From contig JAEHOE010000038.1 of assembly GCA_016858145.1 (NCBI GenBank), positions 62,001-126,000 on the forward strand: a stretch of DNA of 64,000 nucleotides. The letters run 5' to 3'. The DNA is from Edaphochlamys debaryana. Lineage: Eukaryota > Chlorophyta > Chlorophyceae > Chlamydomonadales. Made by a program: the position numbers and the translations under genes. How positions within the stretch are numbered: the stretch's first letter is position 1; each line of letters starts with the position of its first letter. The notes below the pieces were generated by a model, which saw only the letters and a program-made list of their open reading frames with translations, was not told the DNA's origin and ran no database searches. This document shows, piece after piece, positions 1-10,357 of this stretch.

Positions 1-263
1 GGCAGCGAGAGGACTGGGGGGACAGGGAGGGGTATGCGGTCTGGGGGATGCAGCCGGGGGGCAGCAGGGGCGGGGGCGGCCTGCCACTCGTCGGGGGCAT
101 GGGTGCCGGGGAGGGGAGAAACCCTTACCAGACCAATCCAACCACCTCGCCTTCGCCCGCACGCCACAGCCCTCCCCTGCCCTGTCTGTGCTCGGCCCAA
201 CATACTTATACTGTCCCGCCTGTGGCCCCCTTCCTCCTTTCCCCCCTCTCCCCCCCCCCCCAG

Positions 264-389
264 GTCCCCAGCGAGTACGCCGCCGGCACCCTCCGTCTGT
301 CCACCGGCCGCCACACCACCCCCGAAGAGGTGGACCGGGCTGTGGCGCTGATCGTGGGGGAGGCGCGGAGGCAGGGCGTGATCTCGTGA
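264..389 (+). CDS. Cysteine desulfurase-like protein, last exon only (5' part outside window)
   Basis: This is the 3'-terminal exon of a gene that begins left of the window. A C-tract and CAG acceptor end at 263, and the frame then runs 41 codons to TGA at 387-389. The peptide begins VPSEYAAGTLRLSTGRHTT and continues PEEVDRAVALI. The LRLS-GR-TT-EEVDRA pattern is the C-terminal signature of class V, PLP-dependent cysteine desulfurases of the NifS/IscS type, which release sulfur from cysteine as a protein persulfide. The catalytic Lys and Cys lie upstream and cannot be seen, so another class V aminotransferase is possible. Just after the stop, a 20-bp segment containing GCAGGGCGTGATCTCG is repeated once (375-420). 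Family call fairly sure; substrate unknown. Confidence 0.6.
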   Translation, partial: VPSEYAAGTLRLSTGRHTTPEEVDRAVALIVGEARRQGVIS

Positions 390-606
390 GGACTGGGGGG
401 GCAGGGCGTGATCTCGCGAGGTGACACGGGAGTAGCGGATCTAGGGGGATCTAGGGGGGGATTGGAGTAGGGGTTGGGGGTTGAGCTGGGGGCGGGAGGC
501 CGGACGTATGCAAGGGTCGCGAGGCAGGGCGTGCGAGGTAGAGGCCGGGAGAGGGGGCTAAAAACGCTGCAGCGCGTGCAGGAGAGGGGGCGTGAAGGGG
601 TTTGGA

Positions 607-641
<35 letters not shown>

Positions 642-1255
642 AGGCAGCGGGAGCGGCAGGTAGAATCGTGCCCCAGGCAGTTGGGCAGCTAGGTATCTGA
701 GCGATTTTAAGCATCAACAAGTCAACAAGACGGGCACTGCAGGAGTGATGCGGCAGGAGTGATGCGGCAGGAACGGTCAGCCGGCAAAGGCGGTGCGACT
801 GGGCGCGATGGCTGGCGCGGGCGGCGTGCAGATGGCGGGATGTGGGAGTTAGGCAGGTCGCCAGTCGAGGGGGTCTGACCGCATCGCAAGACGTGCTTTG
901 GGTAGGCAGGAGCTATGTGTATCGCTGTGAGGTCTCAGATTGGGCGGAGAGGCTAGGTGCCTCATCCATCGATTCATGCACAGCAGAGTGCGCAACGTCA
1001 TCGAGGATTGCTCTGGGGCCGCTCCAAACAGGGCCCAGAACCTGCCAGACTCACTTTGCTCGGCGCACAGACTCCATACCGATAGGATACGAGGCTCAAA
1101 ATACTTCAAGTGTAAGCTTCCATTCCGAAGTGTCATCCCTGCGCCCTCGCGACGAGCCCATAACCTCTGTGCGAGCGCATCCCGCTGGAGCCCTAGCACT
1201 TCCGAGGCGATCACAGCTCCTGCAAAGCCCACCAGCGGCTGAACCCTTCGGCGGC
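390..1255. other. Intergenic: 3' end of the desulfurase gene and upstream region of the bZIP gene
   Basis: No gene recognised. It holds a GA dinucleotide tract at about 611-641 and, by position, the 3' UTR of the left gene and the promoter/5' UTR of the bZIP gene. An open frame runs into the bZIP start from 842, but its peptide looks like random sequence, so it is treated as non-coding. Confidence 0.5.
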
Positions 1256-4200
1256 ATGGCCCAACAGCAGCAGCAGTTCGTGCCTCCAGGTACGCGGCGC
1301 TGGGCCTTGCCGCATCCTGATGTCGCTTAGCACAAGCGCCTCGGGCTCATGGTGGTCGGCACCCGGTTGACCGCGGTGACTCTCCCGGGCCCATGGCTGC
1401 GTGCCGCAAACCCAAGCCACGCCTGTGGACATCTTGGGCTCCCCTCGGCCGACCCTTCCCCTGCCCGTTCCTGCCCCCCTCAGACCGCTACGACAGTACG
1501 GCACAGCTCTTCAGCATACTCAAGAACGATGATGGCGAGGAGAACCTGCTGCCATTTGACGACCTGATTGACGGTGCGTCGTTTGGGGATCCCCGCGCCC
1601 GCAATCCCCTCACCCGTGACCCGCACCTCTTGAACCACCTCCTTACCACCTCCTCCTCACGCCCTCCGCATTGCAGCCATGATGGGCATGGGCGACATCC
1701 CCGGCCTGGACGCCACGCTCCAGGATGACCCCACCCCCCACCCCCACTACGTCGTCACCACCACCGCACCCGCGCCCGCTGGTCCCCTGGACTTCCCAGG
1801 TGGGTCCCCTCCCCTCGAGCCCTCCCTCGAGCCTCACCCCAACCCCCGTACAAAGCAGGTCGCGTCTAGGCTGCTAGGCTTCCGACCAAGATGCACGGCA
1901 GCCGCGTGCCGTACATGCCCTCCTCGATCTGTAGTTCTGTACGGTGTACGGTGTGTACGGCAACCATCCGCCCCCGCCCTTTACCCCACCTGACCGGCAC
2001 CCGCAGGCGCCTACCCGCCCTTCGGAGCCGACCTGTACGCCCCCCGCCCCGGCGCCGCCACGCCCCACCCCGCCATGCCCGCCGCCAGCCCCGCCCTCCC
2101 CGCGCTCCCCTCCACCAGCGGCCCCAGCGGCCCCGGGGGGCTCACGGCGACCGGCAGCGGTGCGGACAGCGAGCACACGCGAGCGCAGGGGTGGTGAGTG
2201 CGGGGTGCGGTGACGGGCGTGGGAAGGGTGCTTCTCGCGCCGTACGGGGCCGTATGCGGGTGCGGGTGGGCCCTTGGCTTGGAGCGCAGGGGTGGTGAGT
2301 GCGCGGGGTGCAGGGGTGCTCTCATCCTCGCCGCGAGGCGGCGCCCCGTGTATGGGCCGTATGGTGGCGGGGGGCTGGGCCCTGGGAAGGGTGGAGCGCT
2401 GGAGGGCTGCGGGTGGTTCTTGCGTGGGCCCCATGGAGCCGTCCTCGCCTCTGGGTTGAAGCGGAGGGCCAGGGACGGGAGAGCCGGGGATGCAGGCCCA
2501 CTTTCAGGCACTGAGCTCACTGCTGCCCCCTGCCCCCCACCCCCCCCACTCCCCCGCCCACCCAGGGGCTCCAACCCCTCCTCGGATGGCGACGGGGGCA
2601 GCGGTGACTCGGACGGGGACATGGACGCAGACCGGCCGCAGGTGGGGGGGGGGGGGGGTAGAGAGGTGGGAGGCAAGAGGGAGGGGAGGGGAAGTTTGTT
2701 GCTGAGAGCGGACGGTGAGGGGCGATGGAGGCAGTGACTGGGACATGGACGCGCCGGGAGTGCACGAGTACAGGGCTCGCGAGTCCACCCCACATTGACT
2801 ATCTCAAACCCCTGTGCGCCCTCCAACCCCGCCACAACCCCAGGAGACGAGTGCGACGGGCGACGGCCGCGGCGGCGGCGGGCGGCGCAGCGGCCGCTCT
2901 GGCGGCGGTGCCAAGGGCGGGGCCAGCAAGGGCGGCAGGGAGACGGCCGCGGAGAAGAAGAAGCGGCGGCAGCGTAACGCGGATCAGATGGAGAGCAACA
3001 GGGTCGCACAACAGAAGTGAGGGGGGCAGGGAGGGGGTGTTGGGTGCGGGTCTGGGAGAGGCTCACTCCTCCGTGCTTCGTGATTTAGGATCCGGGTGCT
3101 CCTGGCTCCAATTCTCGACGAGGTTCCGGCTCCTGGCTCCGATTTCCACGCTTCTAGCCCGCGGGGTTGCCGCCTCTCGTCCGGGATCCTAGCCCGTAAG
3201 GTTGGCGGCTCTCGTCTGTGACCCACACCACCTGCGCCCGCCCACCTCACCTCCCCCTCCCCCCACCCTCCCCCCCAGGTACCGGCAGCGCAAGAAGCAG
3301 GAGCAGTCGGCGCTGCAGACGGCGGTGGATATGCTGACGGCGCAGGTGGCGGCGCTCAAGGCCGTGGAGGTGGGGGGGGGAGCGGGGGTGTTTATTGCTG
3401 AGCGGGATCGCGCCGACGCCAGGGAGGCATAGCTTGCGAAGCTTGCGAACATACCACCGGGAAGTTCGATAGAGGTCCATGTCGGCGGAAAGTGTCGTCC
3501 ACCGAGGGCTGAAACGTGGCGTTGACAGCGGCGGCTGGGCGCTACCCTAAGCACTATTTAGTCGCAGGTAACAGACCGGTCAGTCGCTGGGGTGCTTTGG
3601 TGTGCCAGGACAATGCGCCACATGCCGGCGCACAAGTGTCGCGGGGAGCGGTGGGGGGGGAGGAGGGGGGTGCGGGGGGCGTGTGTTCAGTGATACCCGA
3701 GGGGGCGTGTGTGTGTGTTGCTCGCAGAATTGTTTGCGCCGCTGATTCCTCGCCCGGCCACCCCCACACGCCCTCTCCAACCGCCACGCATGGCACCCTT
3801 CGCCCCTGCGTGTGTAAATTAGACCTTTTGTCTCACCACCACACGCCTTTCCAACATACTCCCGTACCGTTACCCCTGTACCCCCTGTACCGCCCAGGTC
3901 CGCAACGGCGAGCTGGAGGCGCGCAACACCGCCCTGCAGGCCGCCGCCTCGCAGCACGGCGCGGCGCTGGCGGCCCTGCAAGAGCACAGCACGCAGCAGG
4001 CGCAGCAGCTGGCCTCCGCACGCAGCGCGCTGGCGGAGAGCCAGGTGGGTGGCGGGGTGGGGGCGGGGGGCGTGGGGCTGGAGGGGTGTGGCAGGAGCCA
4101 GGGAGGAAGCAAGGCGGTTGGGCCTAGAGGGCGGCACTCGAAGGCTGTGTGCCGACCGTCCAAGGTCGTGTGTGTTGGGGCTTGGGGCGTGCGGGTAGGC

Positions 4201-5406
4201 TTCAGGATAGGGTTGGGTTCCATCACTTCCATGTGTCGTCCTTCACCCACCTCCCACCTCCCACCCACCCACCACCCACCCCACCCGCCCCCAGGCAGCG
4301 GTGGCGTCCCAGCACCGGATCATCCTGGCGCAGGGCGAGAAGCTCAAGCTGCAGGAGCAGGTGGGTGGGGGCCGAGGGCATGGGGGTTGGGGTGCAAGTG
4401 GATGATGTGGGGAGGGAATGGGGTTGGGGGAAGGGACCCTAAGCAGTAGGAGCAGGTGGGGAGGGTGTGAGGGGGATGCAGGAGCAGGAGGGGATGCAGG
4501 AGCAGGAGGGGGCCACGCATGCCGCGGCTGATGAAAGGGAGGCCGCCCTAGCTGAGGCTGCAGGAGGCGTCCCGGGTCCCCTTCCCCCCCCCTCCGTCCC
4601 TCTCCCCCCGTGGCTGCCACACTATCTCGCCTTTCGCTCCTTATCCGCAACCCAACCCTCCTCCTCCCCCCCCTCCCCCTCCCCCCCCTGTCAGGTGATT
4701 GCCTCCCTCAAGGACCGCCTCAAGCTCTCGATCGACGAGGCTATGCTCCACTGCGTGCCCGGCACCGTGTGCGAGAAGATGGTGGCGGCGGTCAAGGCCA
4801 CGCTGTACGGCGCCAAGGACGTGCACGGGCTGCAGGTACGGCATGTACGGCGGACTTGACGTGCACGGCGAGGGGCGGGTCGCGCGCTTGCCACCGGGTC
4901 ACAGGAGTTGCCGGGACCCCGGCCGCCCTCCGCCGCCATCTCATCCCTTCCTTTGCGCACTCCTTTGCGCACAAAGTCCTGACCTTTAATCCGTCCCGGA
5001 TCCCACCCCCCCCTCTCCCTCCCCCTCCTCCCCTCTCCACCCCCGCAGGAGACCCTGGCCCAGCTGCCCGACGCCCTGGTGACGGAGCTGTGCAAGAACC
5101 TGTGGCAGGTGGGTGTACGGCGAGGATCAAGGGCGCAGGGGCACGCCTGCCGTACAACGTGTGGCGCGCCAATTGCCAGCCTCGTCGCATGCGCAGCTTG
5201 CCATCCTTCCCCCCTTCCCCGACCTCACGATCCTCGGTAACCTCCGCTGCCCGCCCTACAACCCAACCCCCACCCCCTCCCCGCTCCCTCCCCGCCCCCA
5301 CCCCCCGCCCCCGCAGGTGTGCAAGGACTCATTCCCGGAGCTCAAGCTGCGCTGCGCCAACATGCACCCCCCCTGCACCAGCACGGTGTCCAGCCAGGTG
5401 TCGTAA
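1256..5406 (+). CDS. bZIP transcription factor, 12 exons, about 425 aa
   Basis: Exons: 1256-1289, 1484-1573, 1677-1799, 2007-2193, 2566-2641, 2844-3016, 3279-3369, 3898-4044, 4295-4360, 4695-4835, 5049-5108, 5317-5406; all phases agree. The product is a nuclear DNA-binding protein. Residues ~171-228 are Gly/basic-rich and end in a basic region whose core, NRVAQQK-YRQRKK, is split by the intron at 3017-3278. It has the N-x7-R spacing of bZIP factors. A leucine zipper follows with Leu at ~240, 247 and 254 and then Asn positions. A long coiled coil (ELEARNTALQ, SQHRIILAQGEKLKLQEQ) and a C-terminal domain with four Cys follow; the latter I do not recognise. The N-terminus is Gln/Pro/acidic-rich and may be an activation region. 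The start was chosen at the Met before the Gln run; an in-frame Met at 842 is possible but unlikely. Introns 4 and 9 contain copies of the preceding exon end. Confidence 0.85.
3386..3450. repeat. Dispersed repeat family R2, copy 1 (bZIP intron 7)
   Basis: The segment around GGGATCGCGCCGACGCCAGG, preceded by GTGTTTATTGCTGAG and followed by GAGGCATAGCTT, recurs at 30291-30348 in an intron of the FAM194 gene with only a few differences. It is not explained by coding sequence and is probably a mobile-element fragment. Confidence 0.7.
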
Positions 5407-5879
5407 AGGGTCAGTGTCGTACGGATGCCGTACGGGTGCCGTACGGGGTCGGGTACCAGCACCGTGGCAAGGCCGGCGTCGTGATGAGGGGCCGGTGTCG
5501 TGTGAGGCGGCCAAGGGCGGGAGGCAGGAAAGAGCGCTGTTGCCGTACGGGCCGTACGTTCTGCCAGTGACGATGGCACGGGCTGCGAGAGGTTGGTGTC
5601 GTGAGGAGGCCAGGGGCACCTAGGGAAAGGTGACGCTGTGAGGAGGACAGGGCAGATGGCGGTGTTGTGATTGGGGGGTGTGTGAGGGGCAGTACCGGTA
5701 CCGTGGCAAGCCACTGCCGCTCGCAATGCCATTTTCCGGTTGGGGGCCCACCTTTGGGATGGGGACGTAAGCGAGGTGGGTGTCGAGGAGGCAGGTGTCA
5801 GACCGGGGAGTTTGGGGAAATTAGTCGCGGCAGGGGCCTTGTTTGATGGATCAGTCGTCCGCATGGGTACAAATGAAGT

Positions 5880-6365
5880 TCAATCAACGCCAGTGTTGCG
5901 CATGGGTTGGAGTTCTTGGTTAGTTGCCGCAGAGGGAGATGTTACCGGTACACATCTTCTGAAGAGTGCATCGTTTTGGGGGCGTTTGCTCATCTCTGCA
6001 GCTCTCTGCCGACATGCCGGAGCGTGGAATCAACGCTGTACGCTGTTGCTCAGTGCAACGAGGGAGATTCAGTTCTCAGAATGGGAAGGAGCTTTTGGAG
6101 AGGGTCAGTGGGCTAGCTAGGGCGGTGGTTTTGTGTGGGGACGATCCCCCCGGGAGCTGTGAGGATGCGGGGATGGTACCGGTACGCACCTTCTGAAGAG
6201 TGCATCGTTCTGGGGGCGTTTGCTCATCTCAGAAAGGGGAGCTGCGATCGGGCATAAGGCGGAAGGAGGGGTTTTTGGAGTGTTAGCGGGCAAAGCTAGC
6301 GAAACGGTCTTGTCTGGGTAGGTTCCTTTGGGAGGTATGGGTGTAGGCTGTAGGGGGATGGTACA
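5880..6365 (+). repeat. Imperfect tandem duplication, ~240-bp unit, in the bZIP 3' UTR
   Basis: TGAAGAGTGCATCGTT followed by GGGGGCGTTTGCTCATCTC occurs at about 5957-5998 and again at about 6193-6232, each preceded by a TACCGGTAC motif. A third fragment (GCTGAAGTGCAT) lies at about 6370. Flanking blocks with GCTAGC also align, indicating a duplicated unit of roughly 235-240 bp. Confidence 0.7.
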
Positions 6366-6956
6366 CACCTGCTGAAGTGCATATATATCGCAGGCATGCG
6401 TTCACGCCCCTTTGGCGGCTTCCCGAGTTGGTTGGCAAGAGGTTGCGGGCGGCGGGCGGTAGTGTGCTAGTGTCTGTGTCTCTGCGCAGTTGCGTGGCTG
6501 ATTTTGTGGGGCTTCTTGTCGGGGAGCTTCCTAGCTACCGGCACTGCTCAACTTGCTTGTTGGTTTCTGGCCCATACCGGCTTTGCTTGCCACCTGCCGA
6601 TCGAGCGTAATGCGTGCCCGTTGGGGCCCCATTCAACGTTGTGTGTGCGCTTTCATGCGCTGTAGTGAATCTGCTTTTCCAGCCTGCAGGCTGTCGACTT
6701 GAGATGCGTTCTTACATACTGCCTGGGGATGCGTTCGACTCCGCGTGAACCACTGTTTCGCCCGGCTACGGCCGGTGCGCGTTCTTTGTTTCCATGGCCC
6801 TTGCGTGCCAAACTTGTGCGTCCGGCCGGGCCCGAGTGAACGGTCCCGTGAACGGTCAGCGGGATGTTGACAGATATGCATGCACACATACAAAGGCTCG
6901 AATGAAGCTGAGGAGTGAGGCTACGTATTCAGACGTGGGGCCGTCAACCAATTGCA

Positions 6957-6961
6957 TGTAA
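6957..6961 (+). terminator. Candidate polyadenylation signal TGTAA for the bZIP gene
   Basis: TGTAA is the usual polyadenylation signal of volvocine algae. This is the first copy I see on the plus strand after the bZIP stop codon, implying a 3' UTR of about 1.55 kb, which is long but not exceptional. Confidence 0.5.
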
Positions 6962-7552
6962 CGTCAGACTGTCGTACAGTGCCGCACATGTGCCCCTGCC
7001 TCTCCCCGCGTGTCCCGCCCGTCATCCAACCCCCGCAAGCGTACAACTATCTCCCTTGCTATTTCTACGCGCCTAGACGAACCCACCCTCATCAGCCTGT
7101 TTTATCTCTCTCCTTCTCTTCATAGCCTACCGAGAGGTTAAAAATTACGCTGTGATGCGTAGTGCCACGCTAACTCGCCTCACTCAAATCATCGGCTATC
7201 ATCGGCTCTGGTCGGCTATTGTCAAGCCCAGACGCACAGTCAAGCGTGCGTGCTCATTGCGCGCGCCCACAGCCTGCGCATGCCCTGTGCGCGAGCTATG
7301 GAAGACGGACAATCGATCCACGCCCCTCCGACCCCCCAGGGGCAGGCTCTGGCACACGGCCCGTACGAGGCCTCAAGCCACGCGTGAATGCAGACCCCTC
7401 TCACACGTTCGTCTGCACACAATCATACCATGTCGTACGTTTTGTACCGGCGTCGTACTGTACATGTGCCGTGCACGCACGTGCCACGCTGCCACCCGCC
7501 CCGTGGTGCCACCAAAACCCGGCACGGCAACGAGCGACCGGGTGGCTTGCTG

Positions 7553-7615
7553 GCACAGCACAGCACAGAACAGCACAGCACAGAACAGCACAGCACAGCA
7601 CAGCACAGCACTCGC
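7553..7615 (+). repeat. Short tandem array of CAGCA/CAGAA
   Basis: About twelve 5-bp units of CAGCA, with CAGAA variants, directly downstream of the stop codon of the minus-strand gene ending at 7629. Confidence 0.85.
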
Positions 7616-7628
7616 TAGCTCCTGGTGC

Positions 7629-9518
7629 TCAGCACAGGAAGGCGGTGAGGTTGCCTGCCCGCACGGTGCCGTGCTGGCGGGGGCCCATGAAGGTGTAGTT
7701 GGGATTGACCTGGGGCAGGGAAAGGGTGCATGGGGAGGCCGGGGGCTCGAGGGCTCAAGAGCAAGGCTGCGCCCCGCTTCCACGCATCGCTGCAGCAAGC
7801 ATCCTCCCGGCCTCCCCCACCCTGACGCTCCTCTCCCCACCGCCCCACGCCTACGGCCCCTGTCCCACGCATGCATGGTAGGACCAGGCCCAGCCGCTTG
7901 AGCGTGCGTTGGCCCCCTCCCAGCCACCCTCCCTCCCAACCCTCCTGTACCCCTGCCCTAGCGCCCTTTCCCCTCGTACCCCAAGCAGCTCAATTCCCTC
8001 CCCGCCTGCAACAGCGCCAGGGTTCAGGAATCCCCCATCAGTCCCACACGTCCTCGCTCCCCTCCAACGCCCCGCACATTCCCCCCAGACCTTCCCGCCC
8101 GCCCCTCCCCACCTGCAGCGTGCGTGCGGTTCTGCACCAGCGCCCTCAGTTCTCCCCTGAACGCCTCCCGCGTTGCTTGAAACCCCAAGAATCCCCACAA
8201 CCAGCCCTCTAGCACCCACACCTCCAAACCCCCCCATCCCCCACCTGCAGCGTGCGGTTCTGCGCCAGCGCCAGGGTGGTCTCGTTGAGGCACAGCCCCG
8301 TGCCGTTGGCGCCCCCCAGCACCTCCACCACGCCCAGGTAGCGCAGCTTGCGGAGCGGGGGTGGCACGGCCGGCGGCAGCGAGGCGGCGGCGTCGGCCGT
8401 CACCCAGCGGGTGCAGATCTGGTTGAAGCAGCACTGCGTGGTGGAGTGGGTTGGGGGGAAGAGGAAGGGGGCTGTTCTGGACAACGGGGCGTAGTGCCGC
8501 GAGGAAGGGGCGGGGTTGGTGCGTGGGTTGGCGGTGGTAGCTTCAGGGCGGCCGGACCAGGAGCGGACGGGAGGGAGGGTGCGGCCGCGGGCGCCCCACA
8601 GCCCTCTGGTCAACCCAATCCCTTGCCCCCCCACCCTTCCCACCGCTCCCTCCCCACCTCTGTAGAGCAGCTGCAGGGTGCGCGCGTGGGCTGGCACGTG
8701 ATGTTTCCCGCCGTGGCATTGGCAGCACCCGCATCCGCCGCCGCGGCGCCGGGCGGCGGCGGCGTGGCGGCGGCGGCGGGGTCCGTGGCGGCGGCGGCGG
8801 CGGGGTCGAGGCAGAAGGCCAGGCAGCCCCCGCAGTAGGAGGCGGTGCAGGCGGTGCCCTGTGGGCAGGTGGTGGTGATGCAGGGGTCGGCAAGGCAGGT
8901 GACCTGAGAGGGACGGGGGGGCAGGGGGGGGGGAAGGGGGTTGGGGTTGCGGAAGACGTTCACTCTCCGGCATGCCATAGGCGAGCACCACGGCAAGGCA
9001 GCTGGCAAGGCCGGGCCCGGCATCCTGACTTCGACCCAGCGCGCAACGCACGCCCTCGCCGCACCCACCCGCGGCCTCCCCGGTGGGCACCCCTCCGCCG
9101 CGGCCGCCGTCCCGCTGCGCCCCGCTGCAGCCCCGCTGCCACCAGCTGCTGCTGCTCCGGCTTGCGGCTCCGCCGCCGCCGCAGGCCCAGCGGCCGCTCC
9201 GCCATCGGCGTTCGCGGCGCCCGGCGGCGGCGTGGCGGGGCCTTGTGCCGCCCCTGCTGCTACCGAGGCAACCGCTGCCCCTCCGGCCGCTGCTTCCCCA
9301 GCCACTGCTGACGGCGCCTGGGCTGACGCTATCCCGACATCGCCCGGCGGCGGGACTCCGGGGGGGCCATTCGTGGGCGCCGCTGCCGCTGCCGCCGGGT
9401 CGGCAGCGGGGGCCGCCGCTGCGGGCGCCGCCTGCGCCGCTGCGGCCCGCAGCTGCAGCAGCAGGAGCAGGGAGAGCGCTAGGCAGGGGCCGAGGCCGGG
9501 GGGGCGGCGTTGGGACAT
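7629..9518 (-). CDS. Secreted Cys-rich protein A with a YCGGC motif, 4 exons, about 321 aa
   Basis: Exons on the minus strand: 9518-9069, 8903-8658, 8433-8245, 7709-7629; all introns are phase 0. The N-terminus has a clear signal peptide (hydrophobic LALSLLLLLQLRAAAAQA), so the product enters the secretory pathway. Residues ~30-150 are Ala/Pro/Gly-rich. Exon 2 carries a compact Cys module, CLADPC...CPQGTAC then YCGGC (residues ~153-181); this C-rich pattern occurs in various secreted eukaryotic proteins. Exon 2 ends RAPCSCSTE, exon 3 starts CCFNQIC and has N-glycosylation sequons (NGT, NET, NRT), and exon 4 ends LTAFLC. The right-hand neighbour shares the RAPCSCS/CC/CLN.../LNRTLQ/LTAF.C skeleton, so the pair arose by tandem duplication. 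I do not recognise a named family; a wall or matrix role is a guess. Intron 3 has a partial copy of the exon 3 end at 8107-8149. Confidence 0.75.
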
Positions 9519-10067
9519 GCCTGGAAGGGTGGAAGCTGGGGTGCGCGGGGCTCGCTCCTAGGTGGGTTCGGTCGCGCGTAACGTTCGCTTGCGGGCTGGC
9601 GCGTGTAACGAGGCTAGGGAAGGAAGGAACGCTGCTCGTTGCCGTCGCTATAAGGGCTGGAGACGAAGGCGTCAGGGGTGACAGGGCGCAAGGCAAGTTC
9701 CGGCAGCGGGAAAAGTGCGTGCGGGGCGGCGGACCGAGGAGCACGCCGGCGCCGCGCCGGATCGAGTGGAGCGGGCCCGTGGGTCGGCGGAAGTTGGAGC
9801 GGCGCGGGAGGAAGCACGTGAACCAGAACGCGCAAGCCAGGGCCCCCAGCCTTCTGTGGCAAGCCAGCCCTGCCAACCACCAACTTGATCGGTCCATAAG
9901 CAACGCGGTCATCTGCGCCGGGAGCACACCTACCCTCCCGGTACCCCCCTCCACAGTTCAACTGGCCGGCCTACCCTGCCTCTTCCCCCACGCAGATGTA
10001 CGCCTCCCCCCAGTAACGGACCAGCCACAGCCACAACCGGAATGAATAGTCAACCAGCTGCTCTCAG

Positions 10068-10140
10068 TGGTTGCCGTCAGTGGTTGCCGTCAGTGTGTGG
10101 TTGCCGTCAGTGGTTGCCGTCAGTGGTTGCCGTCAGTGGC
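10068..10140. repeat. 13-bp tandem repeat, about 5 units
   Basis: GTGGTTGCCGTCA is repeated about five times with one 2-4 bp expansion, in the 3' flank of secreted protein B. Confidence 0.85.
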
Positions 10141-10205
10141 TGTCAGAATGAACCAACCAGCTGCTCTCCCGGACCGGAGCCCGCAACGGCTCTTGGACCT
10201 GCCGC

Positions 10206-10210
10206 TTACA
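10206..10210 (-). terminator. Candidate polyadenylation signal (TGTAA on the minus strand) for secreted protein B
   Basis: TTACA on the plus strand, 148 nt downstream of the stop codon at 10358. Confidence 0.5.
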
Positions 10211-10357
10211 CTGCGGACCGGCCACAGCCACAACCGGTCTTCCCCCGCCTGCCGTCAGTAGTTGTTAGCATGGTCCCAACAGCCTCCTGCCTGACACGAC
10301 ACTAGACGACTGCCAGCCAACCTTGCTTGGGCCCGTGGGCAGCAGCGGGCCCGGTCA

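Larger units (their letters stand above)
5407..7628. other. Convergent 3' regions of the bZIP gene and secreted protein A
   Basis: No coding gene recognised. The bZIP 3' UTR probably runs to about 6975, past the candidate polyadenylation signal at 6957. It contains a ~240-bp imperfect tandem duplication (about 5880-6365). The right part is the 3' UTR of the minus-strand gene ending at 7629 and includes a CAGCA/CAGAA array at 7553-7615. Confidence 0.6.
9519..10357. other. Upstream region of secreted protein A and 3' region of secreted protein B
   Basis: No gene recognised. It contains a GTGGTTGCCGTCA tandem array (10068-10140) and a candidate polyadenylation signal for the gene ending at 10358. 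Confidence 0.5.

Noticed and set aside
842..1255. Upstream in-frame extension of the bZIP protein from a Met at 842
   Set aside because: The peptide has random composition, and the Met at 1256 followed by Gln-rich sequence is the more natural start.
8209..9954. 581-codon open frame on the minus strand overlapping secreted protein A
   Set aside because: It crosses obvious introns of the real gene and yields Arg/Pro/Gly-rich peptide without family features; it exists only because GC-rich DNA lacks stop codons.
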